Below are positions 17,034 through 25,263 of a stretch of DNA of 62,495 nt, in pieces. Numbering within the stretch: position 1 is the first letter of the stretch; the number at the start of each line of letters is the position of its first letter. Position numbers and translations under genes: made by a program. Below the pieces are notes generated by a model. It was not told the origin of the DNA and did no database searches. It saw only the letters and a program-made list of their open reading frames with translations. Source of the stretch: Lachnospiraceae bacterium UBA7050 (lineage in GTDB: Bacteria > Bacillota > Clostridia > Lachnospirales > Lachnospiraceae); contig DLAJ01000011.1 in NCBI GenBank assembly GCA_002493905.1, positions 1-62,495 of the forward strand. The letters run 5' to 3'.

Positions 17034-17654
17034 TTATCTGCCGGTGTCTGCGTCCGGCTGCGTGATCTGATAAAAGTCGGACTCAGACATCAGGTACAGA
17101 TTAAAGTTTTCATCGATCACGGCAACCAGTGTGTCTGCTCCCGTGAGTGTATCTGTACGGATATAGACGAGCGGGTCACCGTCCGAAATAGGATTATCCG
17201 GAAATGCATAATTCATCAGTGTCACCAGATGAAGTGTACTTTGATAGGAAAAGGAGTCACGGCAGGAGGTGACCGCTTCCTTATCCGCCGGACTGATTAT
17301 AATCGGCTGTATCTGCCCGGAAAAAGTGTTAAGAAACAGATCGTAGAAATCGCTGGAGCTGTCTACCAGCACTGTCCGGTTCTGCAGTATGGGAAACAGA
17401 ATCTGACTGGGATACTGGGAGTCCGGCTTATAGAGAAAGAGATTGCCGCTGCAGTCGCCAAGTGGAACCGTTTCGTCAAGTACAAAATCCGGAAATAAAT
17501 TTTTTAGATTATAGCAGAGATTGAGCAGGAGGCTTCCTAAAAGCAGGGTGAGGGAAACAATCTGAAAAGCCTGCCGTTTTTTTAGAAGCAGCAAGCGCAG
17601 GAAAAAGAACAATATGATAAACATGATAATCGTGATGATGGCTTCTTTGAACAT
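17034..17654 (-). CDS. small membrane-anchored protein, unknown
   Basis: First gene of the leftward operon; 206 residues. Two N-terminal hydrophobic helices (about 4-25 and 32-50, MFIILFFFLRLLLL and VSLTLLLGSLLLNLCYNL) are followed by an acidic domain of about 155 residues predicted outside the membrane. The domain has no motif I recognise. The strong membrane anchor, good start context and operon position make it a real gene. Confidence 0.65.
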   Translation of the reverse strand: MFKEAIITIIMFIILFFFLRLLLLKKRQAFQIVSLTLLLGSLLLNLCYNLKNLFPDFVLDETVPLGDCSGNLFLYKPDSQYPSQILFPILQNRTVLVDSSSDFYDLFLNTFSGQIQPIIISPADKEAVTSCRDSFSYQSTLHLVTLMNYAFPDNPISDGDPLVYIRTDTLTGADTLVAVIDENFNLYLMSESDFYQITQPDADTGR

Positions 17655-17803
17655 ATTAGGATGCTCCCTATATCAGGCACCGGCCGGATGATGGATACGG
17701 CAAAGGGGCTTCATATTGATTCACAGTTATCTTACATGATAACCGAAAAAAAAGCAATCATTCTTCTACCCTATTATTGCCATTGTATTTATGCTTTCAG
17801 TGA

Positions 17804-17831
17804 ATTATATTCCATAAATTTCTATATCCAA
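17804..17831 (-). promoter_or_regulatory. promoter of the leftward glycan operon
   Basis: On the minus strand TTGGAT (complement of 17826-17831), a 16-bp spacer and a perfect TATAAT (complement of 17804-17809) precede the operon starting at 17654, giving a leader of about 140 bases. Its -35 abuts the -35 of the rightward promoter for the regulator. Confidence 0.7.
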
Positions 17832-17861
17832 TTGACACATGCAGGAGAATTGTATTAAACT
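17832..17861 (+). promoter_or_regulatory. promoter of the BTAD regulator gene
   Basis: Consensus -35 TTGACA at 17832-17837, an 18-bp spacer and TAAACT at 17856-17861. It starts at the base next to the divergent promoter's -35, so the two RNA polymerase sites share the same short stretch and could exclude each other or share a regulator. Confidence 0.55.
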
Positions 17862-17922
17862 ATATTAAGAGGGATTACGCTTGTAAAAAGAAGTATAGGT
17901 AAGAAATCGTAGGGGCGCAGGA

Positions 17923-20409
17923 TTGACAGAGCGTGTGTGGGGCCAGCATTCGGCGTGGAATGCGTCGAAGTTTCGAATCCCCAAAGAAACGCCTTGTGAG
18001 CTTAGGCGTGACAAGCTGCTTTCAAGCATGGAGTACGGGGATGAGAGTGCAGTCGTGTTTCATGCGGGCGCGGGGTTCGGAAAAACAATTGTAATGGCAG
18101 AGTGGGCAGCGGAGCATCGTGCGAAAAGCTGCTGGTACAGGCTGCATGAATCCGACAACCGGTTCGGATGTTTTTTGCGTGGAGTTGCCGCAGCGCTGTC
18201 CGCGGTCGTGTATGATGCACCCGTTGATGTGGAAAAGGCAAATCAATTTGAGGATGAGGCTGCTGGAGAGCGCTTCCTTTCTTATTACCTTCCTGTGCTT
18301 CCACGGGAAGGTATTTTTGTCTGTCTGGATGATTTTCAGGTGATCCATAATGAGACCGTGTATGAGTTCCTCCTGCAGTTTATGGAGTATGGGGAAGGAA
18401 AGATACGGTTTTTTCTTACGTCTAAAAAAGGGTTTCCGGCGTTCCTTGCCGCGGAATTGATCCGGGGCAGGGTGCGTGAGATCGGGGCGGACGAGCTTCG
18501 GTTTGAAGAATGGGAGACAGTGCAGCTTTTGGAACGAATGTCCGGCAGGAGGCTGCCGGAACGCATTGTCACGGAGATTTATGCGGACACACACGGATGG
18601 CCGGCGGGAATTGCGTTCGCCGGGCTGGACTTAAAGAGAAGGGGAGAGTTGTCTGAGGGAGCATTGCTCTTTGACAGGACGCATCTGCATCAATACATAT
18701 TTTACGAGATGTTCCGCAAGCTGGCATATGACATGCAGCGTTTCCTTGTGGATGCCTCCGTATTGAAAGAGCTCGCTCCGACTCTTTGCGACTGCGCACT
18801 GGGGCGCGGCGACTCTGCGGGAATGCTGCGCTATCTTGCACGTGAACATTTGCTTTTAGCGTGTCCGGAAGAAGAAAAAGGAACACAGATGTATTCCTGT
18901 GAACCCCTGTTTCGCGAATTTTTGCAAAGCCGCCTGTCTGACGGGCGGCGTGTGGAGGTCCTGTTAAAAGCGGCACAGTATCATGTGCGCCGCGGCGAGT
19001 GGGAGGAGGCGGCGCGTGATGCCATGGCATGCGGGGAAAGCGGCTGTGGGATCGTGGCGGCGGTTTTTGAGAAGCGGGCAGGAGAAATGAGGTCTTCAGG
19101 GCAGCAGGTCCGCTTAAGAGAGTGGATGGATTATCTGGCAGAGTTTCGGGAGCAGATGACGGATACGGCGCTTTTCTGCATGTATGAATGTCTGTGTATG
19201 GATGGCGAGACAGAGCGGGGCGCGGAATTTTTACGGAAGGCGGCGGAAAAAGCATATGCGAAGCTGCGTTATGATCTTTATGAACGTTACATGCGTGAGC
19301 TCGCTGCCCTGCTGTATAGATTTCCGCAGGGAGGGCAGGGGAGGGATCAGAATCCGGCCGGGCGTCTGAGCCGCGCGGAGGAGGGAAGGACTGCGGCGCG
19401 GGAAACCGGCGCTGCAGGAGAACGAAGACCGCATGGGGGAAACTGGAATGGAAGGAATGCTGCGCAGATCATTGAGGAGGAAGCGCGCGAAAAACTTGCC
19501 GTAAGGGGGATTGTACCAGAAAACTGGGACATGCCGGGGAGCGGCAGGATGCTGGCATGGAGGGACGGACAGGAAGATCAAAGGAATCGGGAGGGTCAAG
19601 AGAACAGGGGGACATTAAAGAAGCGGGAAGATCAAAAGAATTGGGAGAATCAGGAGGTCTCTCTTTATGTGCAGTGCATGGGCGCGCTATCCGTGCGGGG
19701 GGCATCCGGTGAGGTGGTATGGCGGACAAAAAAGACAAAGGAGCTGTTTGCCTGTCTGTTTTATGAAAACGGCAGATGGGCGGCAAGGGACGCGCTGACA
19801 GAGCGGCTTTGGCAGGAAAAGCCGGCGGACAAGTCATCGGTGCTGTTTCATACGACGATGTCCTATTTAAGAAAAGCGCTTGCCGCTGCAGGCGCTTTGG
19901 ATTGTCTGCTTGTTAAAAACCAATCCTATGCACTCGACATGACGAAGCTGGATTCAGACATTGCGCAGTTACGATGCGGTTACGACTGCCTTAAGAAGGG
20001 GGAGACGCTGACAGAAGAGTGGGGTTTATGGTTTACGGAACTGTATGGTGAAGGTTATCTGTATGGAGAGGATTATGTGTGGGCGGATGGTTACCGGGAA
20101 CAGGTGGAGCAGCGCTATTTGTGGATGCTTCAGACGCTTGCTAAGCAGAATGCCGCGGGCGGGCGTTACAGAGAAGCGGCCATGTATCTGAAAAAGGCGG
20201 TTGAGGTGGACAATTATGCGCTTGACGCAATGGAGGAGATTGTGGATTGCCTGATCCGGTGCAGGGATATTGCCGGAGCAAGGCGGGCGTATGAGAGGCT
20301 CACGGAAGTCTCGATGGAACTGCTGAATGAAAAGCCGGAACGGGCGTTTGAGGAGTTTGTGAAACAAAGCGGCCAGGAATGCTTTCTATTGAGAACATCG
20401 CTTTTTTGA
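17923..20409 (+). CDS. MalT-like ATPase / winged-helix BTAD (SARP-type) transcriptional regulator
   Basis: Large signal-integrating regulator (828 residues, TTG start after AGGGGCGCAGG). Residues about 45-60 carry a P-loop (AGAGFGKTIVMAEWA) and about 130-140 a Walker B-like VCLDDFQ, as in MalT/STAND ATPases, followed by helical-repeat sequence. A polar, glutamine- and arginine-rich linker (about 470-575) leads to an OmpR/PhoB-type winged helix (about 580-670: RTKKTKELFACLFYENGRW, then WQEKPADKSSVLFHTTMSYL) and a BTAD domain (about 680-820). This order is the reverse of AfsR, where the DNA-binding domain is N-terminal. It lies upstream of the CIS genes with an ABC transporter between; a SARP-like direct repeat precedes the sheath gene, so it is the likely activator. 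Confidence 0.88.
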   Translation: MTERVWGQHSAWNASKFRIPKETPCELRRDKLLSSMEYGDESAVVFHAGAGFGKTIVMAEWAAEHRAKSCWYRLHESDNRFGCFLRGVAAALSAVVYDAPVDVEKANQFEDEAAGERFLSYYLPVLPREGIFVCLDDFQVIHNETVYEFLLQFMEYGEGKIRFFLTSKKGFPAFLAAELIRGRVREIGADELRFEEWETVQLLERMSGRRLPERIVTEIYADTHGWPAGIAFAGLDLKRRGELSEGALLFDRTHLHQYIFYEMFRKLAYDMQRFLVDASVLKELAPTLCDCALGRGDSAGMLRYLAREHLLLACPEEEKGTQMYSCEPLFREFLQSRLSDGRRVEVLLKAAQYHVRRGEWEEAARDAMACGESGCGIVAAVFEKRAGEMRSSGQQVRLREWMDYLAEFREQMTDTALFCMYECLCMDGETERGAEFLRKAAEKAYAKLRYDLYERYMRELAALLYRFPQGGQGRDQNPAGRLSRAEEGRTAARETGAAGERRPHGGNWNGRNAAQIIEEEAREKLAVRGIVPENWDMPGSGRMLAWRDGQEDQRNREGQENRGTLKKREDQKNWENQEVSLYVQCMGALSVRGASGEVVWRTKKTKELFACLFYENGRWAARDALTERLWQEKPADKSSVLFHTTMSYLRKALAAAGALDCLLVKNQSYALDMTKLDSDIAQLRCGYDCLKKGETLTEEWGLWFTELYGEGYLYGEDYVWADGYREQVEQRYLWMLQTLAKQNAAGGRYREAAMYLKKAVEVDNYALDAMEEIVDCLIRCRDIAGARRAYERLTEVSMELLNEKPERAFEEFVKQSGQECFLLRTSLF

Positions 20410-20435
20410 AGTATACTTTGAGGTGGAGGAAGCTT

Positions 20436-22145
20436 ATGAGAAAATACATTACTCAGAAAAAGGGACTGTTCTGTTTCTATTTTATTTTAACATTACTGGC
20501 TTCCGCCGGCAGCATCGGTTTTGCGTTCGTCTTAAGCGAAGTGATCAATCAGGCGGCAGCAGGGAACATGCGAAGGCTGCTCATGGCGATCGGCGGGGGA
20601 ATTTTGTTTCTTGTGCTGTCGGTGTCCTGTGAGGCGCTTTATGACAGAGTCATGAACCGCCTGCTTTATGAGGCTGTGACTTCATTGAAAAACGATTTGT
20701 TCCGTGCTTATTTTAAGAAAAATTCTGCGGACTATGAAAAGGAAAGTCATTCCCGGTATCTCAATGAGCTCACAAATAACGTGAATACTTTTTCAGCGGT
20801 ATATTTTGAGAATGCGCTGCAGCTGCCGATGGTCATTCTTGTTTTTGTGACTGCCGCCGTGCTCTGCATTGTAATTGAGCCGATGATGCTGTTTGTGATC
20901 GTGGCGTTTTCCATTGTGATCGCCGTTTTTTCCAAAAAGTGCGGACAGGTGCTGCAAAACAGTACCGGCGCGTTTGCGGAGGGCAGCGAACACTATTTGT
21001 CCGTGTTAAAGGATGATTTCGCGGGGTACCGCCTGATCAAATATTATAATCGTACGCCGGCGGTCACTGCGCTGCATCAAAAAGAAAATGCGCGGGTGGA
21101 ACGGCTTAGGGAGAAAAACAGCAATGACCGGAGTATGTATGCGAGGGTCAATGAACTGCTGGGGCTTGCATCAACGCTTGCGATCATGGGCGTGGCGGGC
21201 GTGTTTGCGGTTATGGGATCCTTTGAGATCGGTATTGTGTTTGCGTTCGGACAGCTTGCAGGAAAGATCATGGCACCGATCATGCAGGCATCGGATATCT
21301 ATGTGCAGTTTCAGTCTGCCAAAGCGCTTAGCGCAAAGTTTACGGAAAGTCTGAAACCGGATGAGACAGATAGGAAGAAGACGCTGAAAAAGGCGGGGCT
21401 TGACCGGGAAATCACGGTGCGGGGATTGCGCTTTTCTTATCCGGTCAGTTTACAGCCAGACCCAAACGAAGGGGATGAGAATGAGGCTGAGGAGGGAGAA
21501 AATGTGTCCTTCGGGAAGAAAGCTTCCGTTCAGAAATCTGCAAGGATACTCGCGTATGCGGATATGACGTTCCGCAAAGGCGGAAAATATCTGATCACCG
21601 GCAAAAGCGGAGCCGGAAAGAGCACGCTTCTGTATCTTCTTGCAGGAATGTACGATCATTATGAGGGGAGCCTGAAATACGATGATGCTGCGGTGTGCGA
21701 CATGGAAGAGGAAAGCCTGCATTCTTTGGTCAGTGTGGTGTCTCAGGAGGCATTTCTTTTTCACGATACCCTAAAAAACAATCTGACGCTGTATGATGAC
21801 AGCTTTTGCGAAAAGGACATCAAAAGGGCGGTAAGACTTGCCGGTCTGGAGGAACTTGTGGAACGGCTTTCCGTGGATGGAACGGACGGACTTAAGACAA
21901 TGGTGTCCGAAAACGGAGGCAATTTTTCGGGTGGTGAGAAACGGCGGATCAATCTTGCGAGGGCAGTTCTGCGGGAATCTCCGGTATTGCTGCTTGATGA
22001 GTTTACCGCCGGACTGGACGAAAAAACAGCGGAGGAAGTGGAGCGTGCCGTTCTTGATCTTGAGGATGTAACCATTTTATTTGTGACGCATCAGATCAAT
22101 GAGAAGTTTTCGGAGCGCTATGACGCTGTGTATGAGATCGGGTGA
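20436..22145 (+). CDS. ABC transporter, fused membrane and ATPase domains
   Basis: Exporter-type half-transporter of 569 residues, probably working as a homodimer. Six membrane helices in the first 290 residues (from FCFYFILTLLASAGSIGFAF) precede the nucleotide-binding domain with Walker A GKSGAGKST, Q-loop VSQEAF, signature NFSGGEKRRINLA and Walker B VLLLDEFTAGLD; the catalytic position after Walker B is E. A charged insertion (about residues 330-365, PNEGDENEAEEGENV) near the start of the ATPase domain is unusual. ATG 20436 follows GGAGGA by 5 bases. The substrate is unknown; it may be a peptide or signal linked to the preceding regulator, 26 bases upstream. Confidence 0.92.
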   Translation: MRKYITQKKGLFCFYFILTLLASAGSIGFAFVLSEVINQAAAGNMRRLLMAIGGGILFLVLSVSCEALYDRVMNRLLYEAVTSLKNDLFRAYFKKNSADYEKESHSRYLNELTNNVNTFSAVYFENALQLPMVILVFVTAAVLCIVIEPMMLFVIVAFSIVIAVFSKKCGQVLQNSTGAFAEGSEHYLSVLKDDFAGYRLIKYYNRTPAVTALHQKENARVERLREKNSNDRSMYARVNELLGLASTLAIMGVAGVFAVMGSFEIGIVFAFGQLAGKIMAPIMQASDIYVQFQSAKALSAKFTESLKPDETDRKKTLKKAGLDREITVRGLRFSYPVSLQPDPNEGDENEAEEGENVSFGKKASVQKSARILAYADMTFRKGGKYLITGKSGAGKSTLLYLLAGMYDHYEGSLKYDDAAVCDMEEESLHSLVSVVSQEAFLFHDTLKNNLTLYDDSFCEKDIKRAVRLAGLEELVERLSVDGTDGLKTMVSENGGNFSGGEKRRINLARAVLRESPVLLLDEFTAGLDEKTAEEVERAVLDLEDVTILFVTHQINEKFSERYDAVYEIG

Positions 22146-22159
22146 TGGGGCTGTGTTTC

Positions 22160-22285
22160 TCATGACTTTAGGTCTGCGAATAGTTCATCCAGATCGGTAT
22201 GGCCTTTTACCGTTGGGTCTTTCGCAATCCTTTCTGCCTCGGGCATGGCGGCAACTGTCTCGCTGTTTGGCTGGTTGAAAATAAC
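22160..22285 (-). pseudogene. RelB/DinJ-family antitoxin, C-terminal remnant
   Basis: The leftward reading gives VIFNQPNSETVAAMPEAERI then AKDPTVKGHTDLDELFADLK, a clear match to the toxin-binding C-terminus of RelB/DinJ antitoxins. The ribbon-helix-helix N-terminus is absent; the frame upstream runs into terminator sequence and unrelated DNA. No RelE/YafQ toxin is adjacent. It is a decayed toxin-antitoxin scar between the transporter and the CIS operon. Confidence 0.75.
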
Positions 22286-22292
22286 GGTTTTC

Positions 22293-22324
22293 AAAGACTG
22301 CCTTCCATTGAGGCAGTCTTTTTT
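22293..22324 (+). terminator. rho-independent terminator after regulator/transporter genes
   Basis: AAAGACTGCCT pairs with AGGCAGTCTTT across a 7-base loop (TCCATTG), followed by a T-run (22318-22324). It separates the regulator-transporter unit from the CIS promoter. Confidence 0.85.
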
Positions 22325-22359
22325 ACGGTAAGCCGGTCCGCAAAGCGTGCCGGCGTTCG

Positions 22360-22394
22360 TTGTTAAGAATTTGTTAAGTCGCATCATGTAAAAT
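22360..22394 (+). promoter_or_regulatory. CIS operon promoter with 11-bp-period direct repeat (putative BTAD regulator site)
   Basis: Two identical octamers TTGTTAAG (22360-22367 and 22371-22378) are spaced exactly 11 bp start to start. Ten bases after the second comes TAAAAT (22389-22394), a 5-of-6 -10 box. There is no good -35; the repeats occupy that position. SARP-family activators bind direct heptamer repeats with 11-bp spacing overlapping the -35 region, so this looks like an activator-dependent promoter for the sheath-led operon. The expected start is near 22401, leaving a leader of about 160 bases. Confidence 0.6.
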
Positions 22395-22528
22395 TTTGTC
22401 ATACAGAATCATAACGGAAATCAGGCGGCTGTGGTGCGTGTTCAGGACTGTATACTGCGGAAGCGGAAGACGTGCGGTCCATCAATCTGTGCGGCATCCG
22501 GCAGCCAACACGATGGGAAAGGGGGCAT

Positions 22529-22553
22529 CCGGTTTTCGAAAAGCGGAAACCGG
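22529..22553 (+). promoter_or_regulatory. leader hairpin next to the sheath start codon
   Basis: CCGGTTT (22529-22535) pairs with AAACCGG (22547-22553), 7 bases before the ATG at 22561. The only purine-rich ribosome-site candidate (CGGGAAG) begins inside the stem, so folding could limit initiation of the sheath. Confidence 0.4.
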
Positions 22554-22560
22554 GAAGTGT

Positions 22561-24297
22561 ATGGCAGAATACTTATCACCGGGTGTTTATGTGGAAGAAT
22601 TTGAATCCGGCGGCAAGCCGATGGAGGGCGTCGGGACGAGTACGGCAGGATTTGTCGGGCTTGCGGAGCGCGGACCAGTGGAGGGTGTGCCGCAGCTTGT
22701 GACAAATTTTGCGGATTTTAAGAGAAAATACGGAGGCTATCTTTCGGAGAACGAATTTGGCGAAAACCGCTTTCTCGCTTATGCGGTAGAGCACTTTTTT
22801 ATCAACGGGGGTGCAAGGGCGTTCATTTCGAGAGTTGCGCCTAAGGATGCCAAGCCGGCGGAGGGGAAGCTTCCCGCCGATACGCCGGTTTTCACTTTTA
22901 CAGCCAAAAATCCGGGCGCATGGGGCAATAACGTCAATATTGTCGTCACGCCTGCGTCCAAGGCAAAAACGCAGATTCTGGATATTCTGGATACTGCGGA
23001 CGGCAAACGCTTCCATGTCAAAAACGGGGCGGGCTTTGTGCCGGGAGATATTGTCATGTATACCGACAAGACGACCGTTACTTATAACCGTGTCATCAAA
23101 AGTCAGGACAATATCATTCAATTCGAAACGGAATTTGACGAGAGCGTGATTGACAAAGACCTGCTTCCGGCAAGAACCGTATCAACCTGCGAGGTTTCGC
23201 TTGAAGTGCGCATGGACGATCAGGTAGAGCTTTACGAGAATGTTTCTTTTAATATCGAAGCGCCGAACTATGTGGAAAAGAAAACGGCAAAATCCGATAT
23301 TATAACGATCTCCTGTGAGATACCGGGAGGGGATGCGGTCACATCGCCGTTTCTTGCGCTGGCGCAGGGGGATACAGAAAAGGCGGTGCTTTCCGTATCG
23401 CTGAGCGGAGGGTCTAACGGCAGTGTCGCGTCGCTGACGGCGGCGGATTTTATCGGAACGGATGACGGTGCCGGAAAGCGCAGCGGCATTCAGGCGTTTC
23501 TGGATAACGATAACGTGTCGATCATGGCGGTTCCGGGCATCACGGACCCGAACGTGCAGCTCATGCTTGTAGCGCACTGTGAGAACACGGCAAGCCGCGT
23601 GGCGGTGCTTGACATGCCCCGCAATGCCAAAAAGATCGATGACATTACCGCGCACCGTGAAATGTTCGATTCCGAGTATGCGGCGCTGTATCATCCGTGG
23701 CTGACGGTGTTTGATCCGCTTGATAAAAAAAATATCGCGATCCCGCCGTCCGGCTCCGTCATCGGCATTTATGCGCGGAGCGATAATACGAGAGGGGTTC
23801 ACAAAGCGCCTGCAAACGAGGTCGTGCGGGCATGCGTCGGCTTAGACTGCCCGTTTAATAAAGGGGAGCAGGATATCTTGAATCCCAAGGGTGTGAATCT
23901 GATCCGCAGTTTTCCGGGCATGGGTATCCGCGTATGGGGAGCAAGGACGGCGACAAGCAATGCAAGCTGGAAATACATCAATGTCCGCAGGCTGTTTATT
24001 TACATTGAAGAGTCGATAAAAGCGAATACGAACTGGGCGGTGTTTGAACCAAATGACGAGGTGCTCTGGGTGCGGGTAAAACGGACAATTGAAGTATTTC
24101 TGATCGGCATGTGGCGGGATGGCTCGATTGCCGGGACTTCGCCCGAAGAAGCGTTTTTTGTCAATATCGGGCGCGAGACGATGAGTCAGGATGATATTGA
24201 TAACGGACGGCTGATCTGCGTGATCGGCGTTGCGCCGGTAAAACCGGCCGAGTTTGTCATCTTCCGGATTTCGCAGAAAACCGGCGATTCCGTGTAA
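22561..24297 (+). CDS. contractile sheath protein (Afp2-4/Pvc2-4-like)
   Basis: Polymerises around the tube and contracts to drive injection. The protein (578 residues) starts MAEYLSPGVYVEEFESGGKP, the standard N-terminus of phage and CIS sheaths, with FINGGARAFISRVAP soon after. The C-terminal conserved sheath domain includes KYINVRRLFIYIEESIKANT, WAVFEPNDEVLWVRVKR, and NGRLICVIGVAPVKPAEFVI. Only one sheath gene is present, against three in Afp/PVC. Sequence upstream of 22561 in the same frame is not sheath-like, so I start at this ATG. It opens the structural operon. Confidence 0.96.
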   Translation: MAEYLSPGVYVEEFESGGKPMEGVGTSTAGFVGLAERGPVEGVPQLVTNFADFKRKYGGYLSENEFGENRFLAYAVEHFFINGGARAFISRVAPKDAKPAEGKLPADTPVFTFTAKNPGAWGNNVNIVVTPASKAKTQILDILDTADGKRFHVKNGAGFVPGDIVMYTDKTTVTYNRVIKSQDNIIQFETEFDESVIDKDLLPARTVSTCEVSLEVRMDDQVELYENVSFNIEAPNYVEKKTAKSDIITISCEIPGGDAVTSPFLALAQGDTEKAVLSVSLSGGSNGSVASLTAADFIGTDDGAGKRSGIQAFLDNDNVSIMAVPGITDPNVQLMLVAHCENTASRVAVLDMPRNAKKIDDITAHREMFDSEYAALYHPWLTVFDPLDKKNIAIPPSGSVIGIYARSDNTRGVHKAPANEVVRACVGLDCPFNKGEQDILNPKGVNLIRSFPGMGIRVWGARTATSNASWKYINVRRLFIYIEESIKANTNWAVFEPNDEVLWVRVKRTIEVFLIGMWRDGSIAGTSPEEAFFVNIGRETMSQDDIDNGRLICVIGVAPVKPAEFVIFRISQKTGDSV

Positions 24298-24316
24298 GAA
24301 GGGGGGATGAGAACAG

Positions 24317-24742
24317 ATGGCAACGTATCCATATGGAAAATTCCGGTATAAGGTGGAGATTGACGGGATTGAAGCATGCAGTTTTTCCGAAGTTACGGGC
24401 TTTGACGCATCCATCGACGTCATGGAGTACAGAGAGGGCGACATGGTGCAGACGCCTATGAAAATTCCCGGATTAAAAAAGTACGGCAATATCACATTAA
24501 AAAAGGGACTTGCGGATTCACACGCGCTTTACGACTGGCTGAACGCCGGCGTGACCGGCGAGGTGACGCGCAAAACGATCACAATTACCCTGCTCGACGC
24601 GACGGAAAAGCCGGTGGCTTCCTGGCGCGTCATCAATGCATGGCCGATTAAATACACGGCGACTGATTTTAACGCGACGTCGTCCGAAGTCGCAGTGGAG
24701 ACGCTGGAGATCGCGCATGAAGGAATGACGCGCGAATCTTAA
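24317..24742 (+). CDS. inner tube protein (Afp1/Pvc1-like, T4 gp19 family)
   Basis: Hexameric rings of this protein form the rigid tube expelled on contraction. The 141 residues match the family length, with KFRYKVEIDGIEACSFSEVT at the N-terminus, KYGNITLKKGLADSHALYDW in the middle, and SEVAVETLEIAHEGM at the end, the conserved closing strand and helix of gp19-type tubes. It lies 19 bases after the sheath gene and is followed by a hairpin that could protect or separate this high-copy message. Confidence 0.95.
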   Translation: MATYPYGKFRYKVEIDGIEACSFSEVTGFDASIDVMEYREGDMVQTPMKIPGLKKYGNITLKKGLADSHALYDWLNAGVTGEVTRKTITITLLDATEKPVASWRVINAWPIKYTATDFNATSSEVAVETLEIAHEGMTRES

Positions 24743-24745
24743 GGT

Positions 24746-24770
24746 GAAGAATCGTGTTTCTCGATTCTTC
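24746..24770 (+). repeat. GAAGAA-type hairpin after the tube gene
   Basis: GAAGAATCG pairs with CGATTCTTC around a 7-base loop, directly 3' of the tube stop codon and without a T-tract. It is a member of the constant-end hairpin family (others at 54809, 54883, 56494 and 60750). It may block exonucleases or pause transcription so that tube outnumbers later products. Confidence 0.55.
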
Positions 24771-24871
24771 CAGGCTGGAAAATCACTCATACGTTAAAAA
24801 TAACCTGACGGATATTCTTCAAATTGTGAGAGATGTGTCTGCGGTAAGGGTAAGACGGGAAAGGGTGGGAA

Positions 24872-25249
24872 ATGACAATGGCATTTCAGACAGAATATGA
24901 ATTTGAATTACCGAGAGGGTATCTGGACAGGGATGGGGTCCTGCACAAGTCGGGAAGCATGCGTCTGGCAAATGCGGCCGATGAAATCCTGCCCCTTAAG
25001 GATGCGAGGGTACAGCAGAATCCGGGATACTTAACGATCATTCTGCTTGCGCGCGTCGTGACAAGGCTTGGTACGCTTCCTGCGGTGGATACGCGCGTGA
25101 TCGAAGGGCTTTATACGATGGATTTAGCGTATCTGCAGGATTTGTACGAGCGCGTCAATGAGATGGAGTCACCAAATTACCATGCAGTCTGCCCGCATTG
25201 CGGGAAGGAGCTGGAAGTACCCATAAATTTTATGAGTGCCGGGCAATAA
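24872..25249 (+). CDS. putative tail-assembly chaperone, zero-frame product
   Basis: A 125-residue protein encoded between the two tube genes. In P2-like phages the tail-assembly chaperone E/E' likewise follows the tube. It has a conserved core (AADEILPLKDARVQQNPGYL, ILLARVVTRLGTLPAVDTRV) and a CPHC pair near the C-terminus (CPHCGKELEVP), perhaps half of a zinc site. Near its end the heptamer A AAT TTT (25225-25231) precedes a short stem, and the next frame continues as a family-like protein that has no start codon. I therefore read it as the upstream product of a -1 frameshift pair. ATG at 24872 (or 24878) follows AAAGGGTGGG. Confidence 0.8.
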   Translation: MTMAFQTEYEFELPRGYLDRDGVLHKSGSMRLANAADEILPLKDARVQQNPGYLTIILLARVVTRLGTLPAVDTRVIEGLYTMDLAYLQDLYERVNEMESPNYHAVCPHCGKELEVPINFMSAGQ

Positions 25250-25263
25250 CAGCATATCCGGCG
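25205..25263 (+). promoter_or_regulatory. candidate programmed -1 frameshift signal
   Basis: Three parts are visible in the right order. AAGGAG (25205-25210) is a Shine-Dalgarno-like stimulator 14 bases before the slip site. AAATTTT (25225-25231) reads A AAT TTT in the upstream frame, a canonical X-XXY-YYZ heptamer. After a 5-base spacer, TGCCGGG (25237-25243) pairs with TCCGGCG (25257-25263), a 7-bp stem including two G-U pairs. A slip yields an uninterrupted 186-residue fusion instead of the 125-residue product. Confidence 0.65.

Noticed and set aside
22286..22402. Full 80-residue leftward gene for the antitoxin-like ORF
   Set aside because: Its first 40 codons translate the terminator and promoter region; only the C-terminal part is antitoxin-like.
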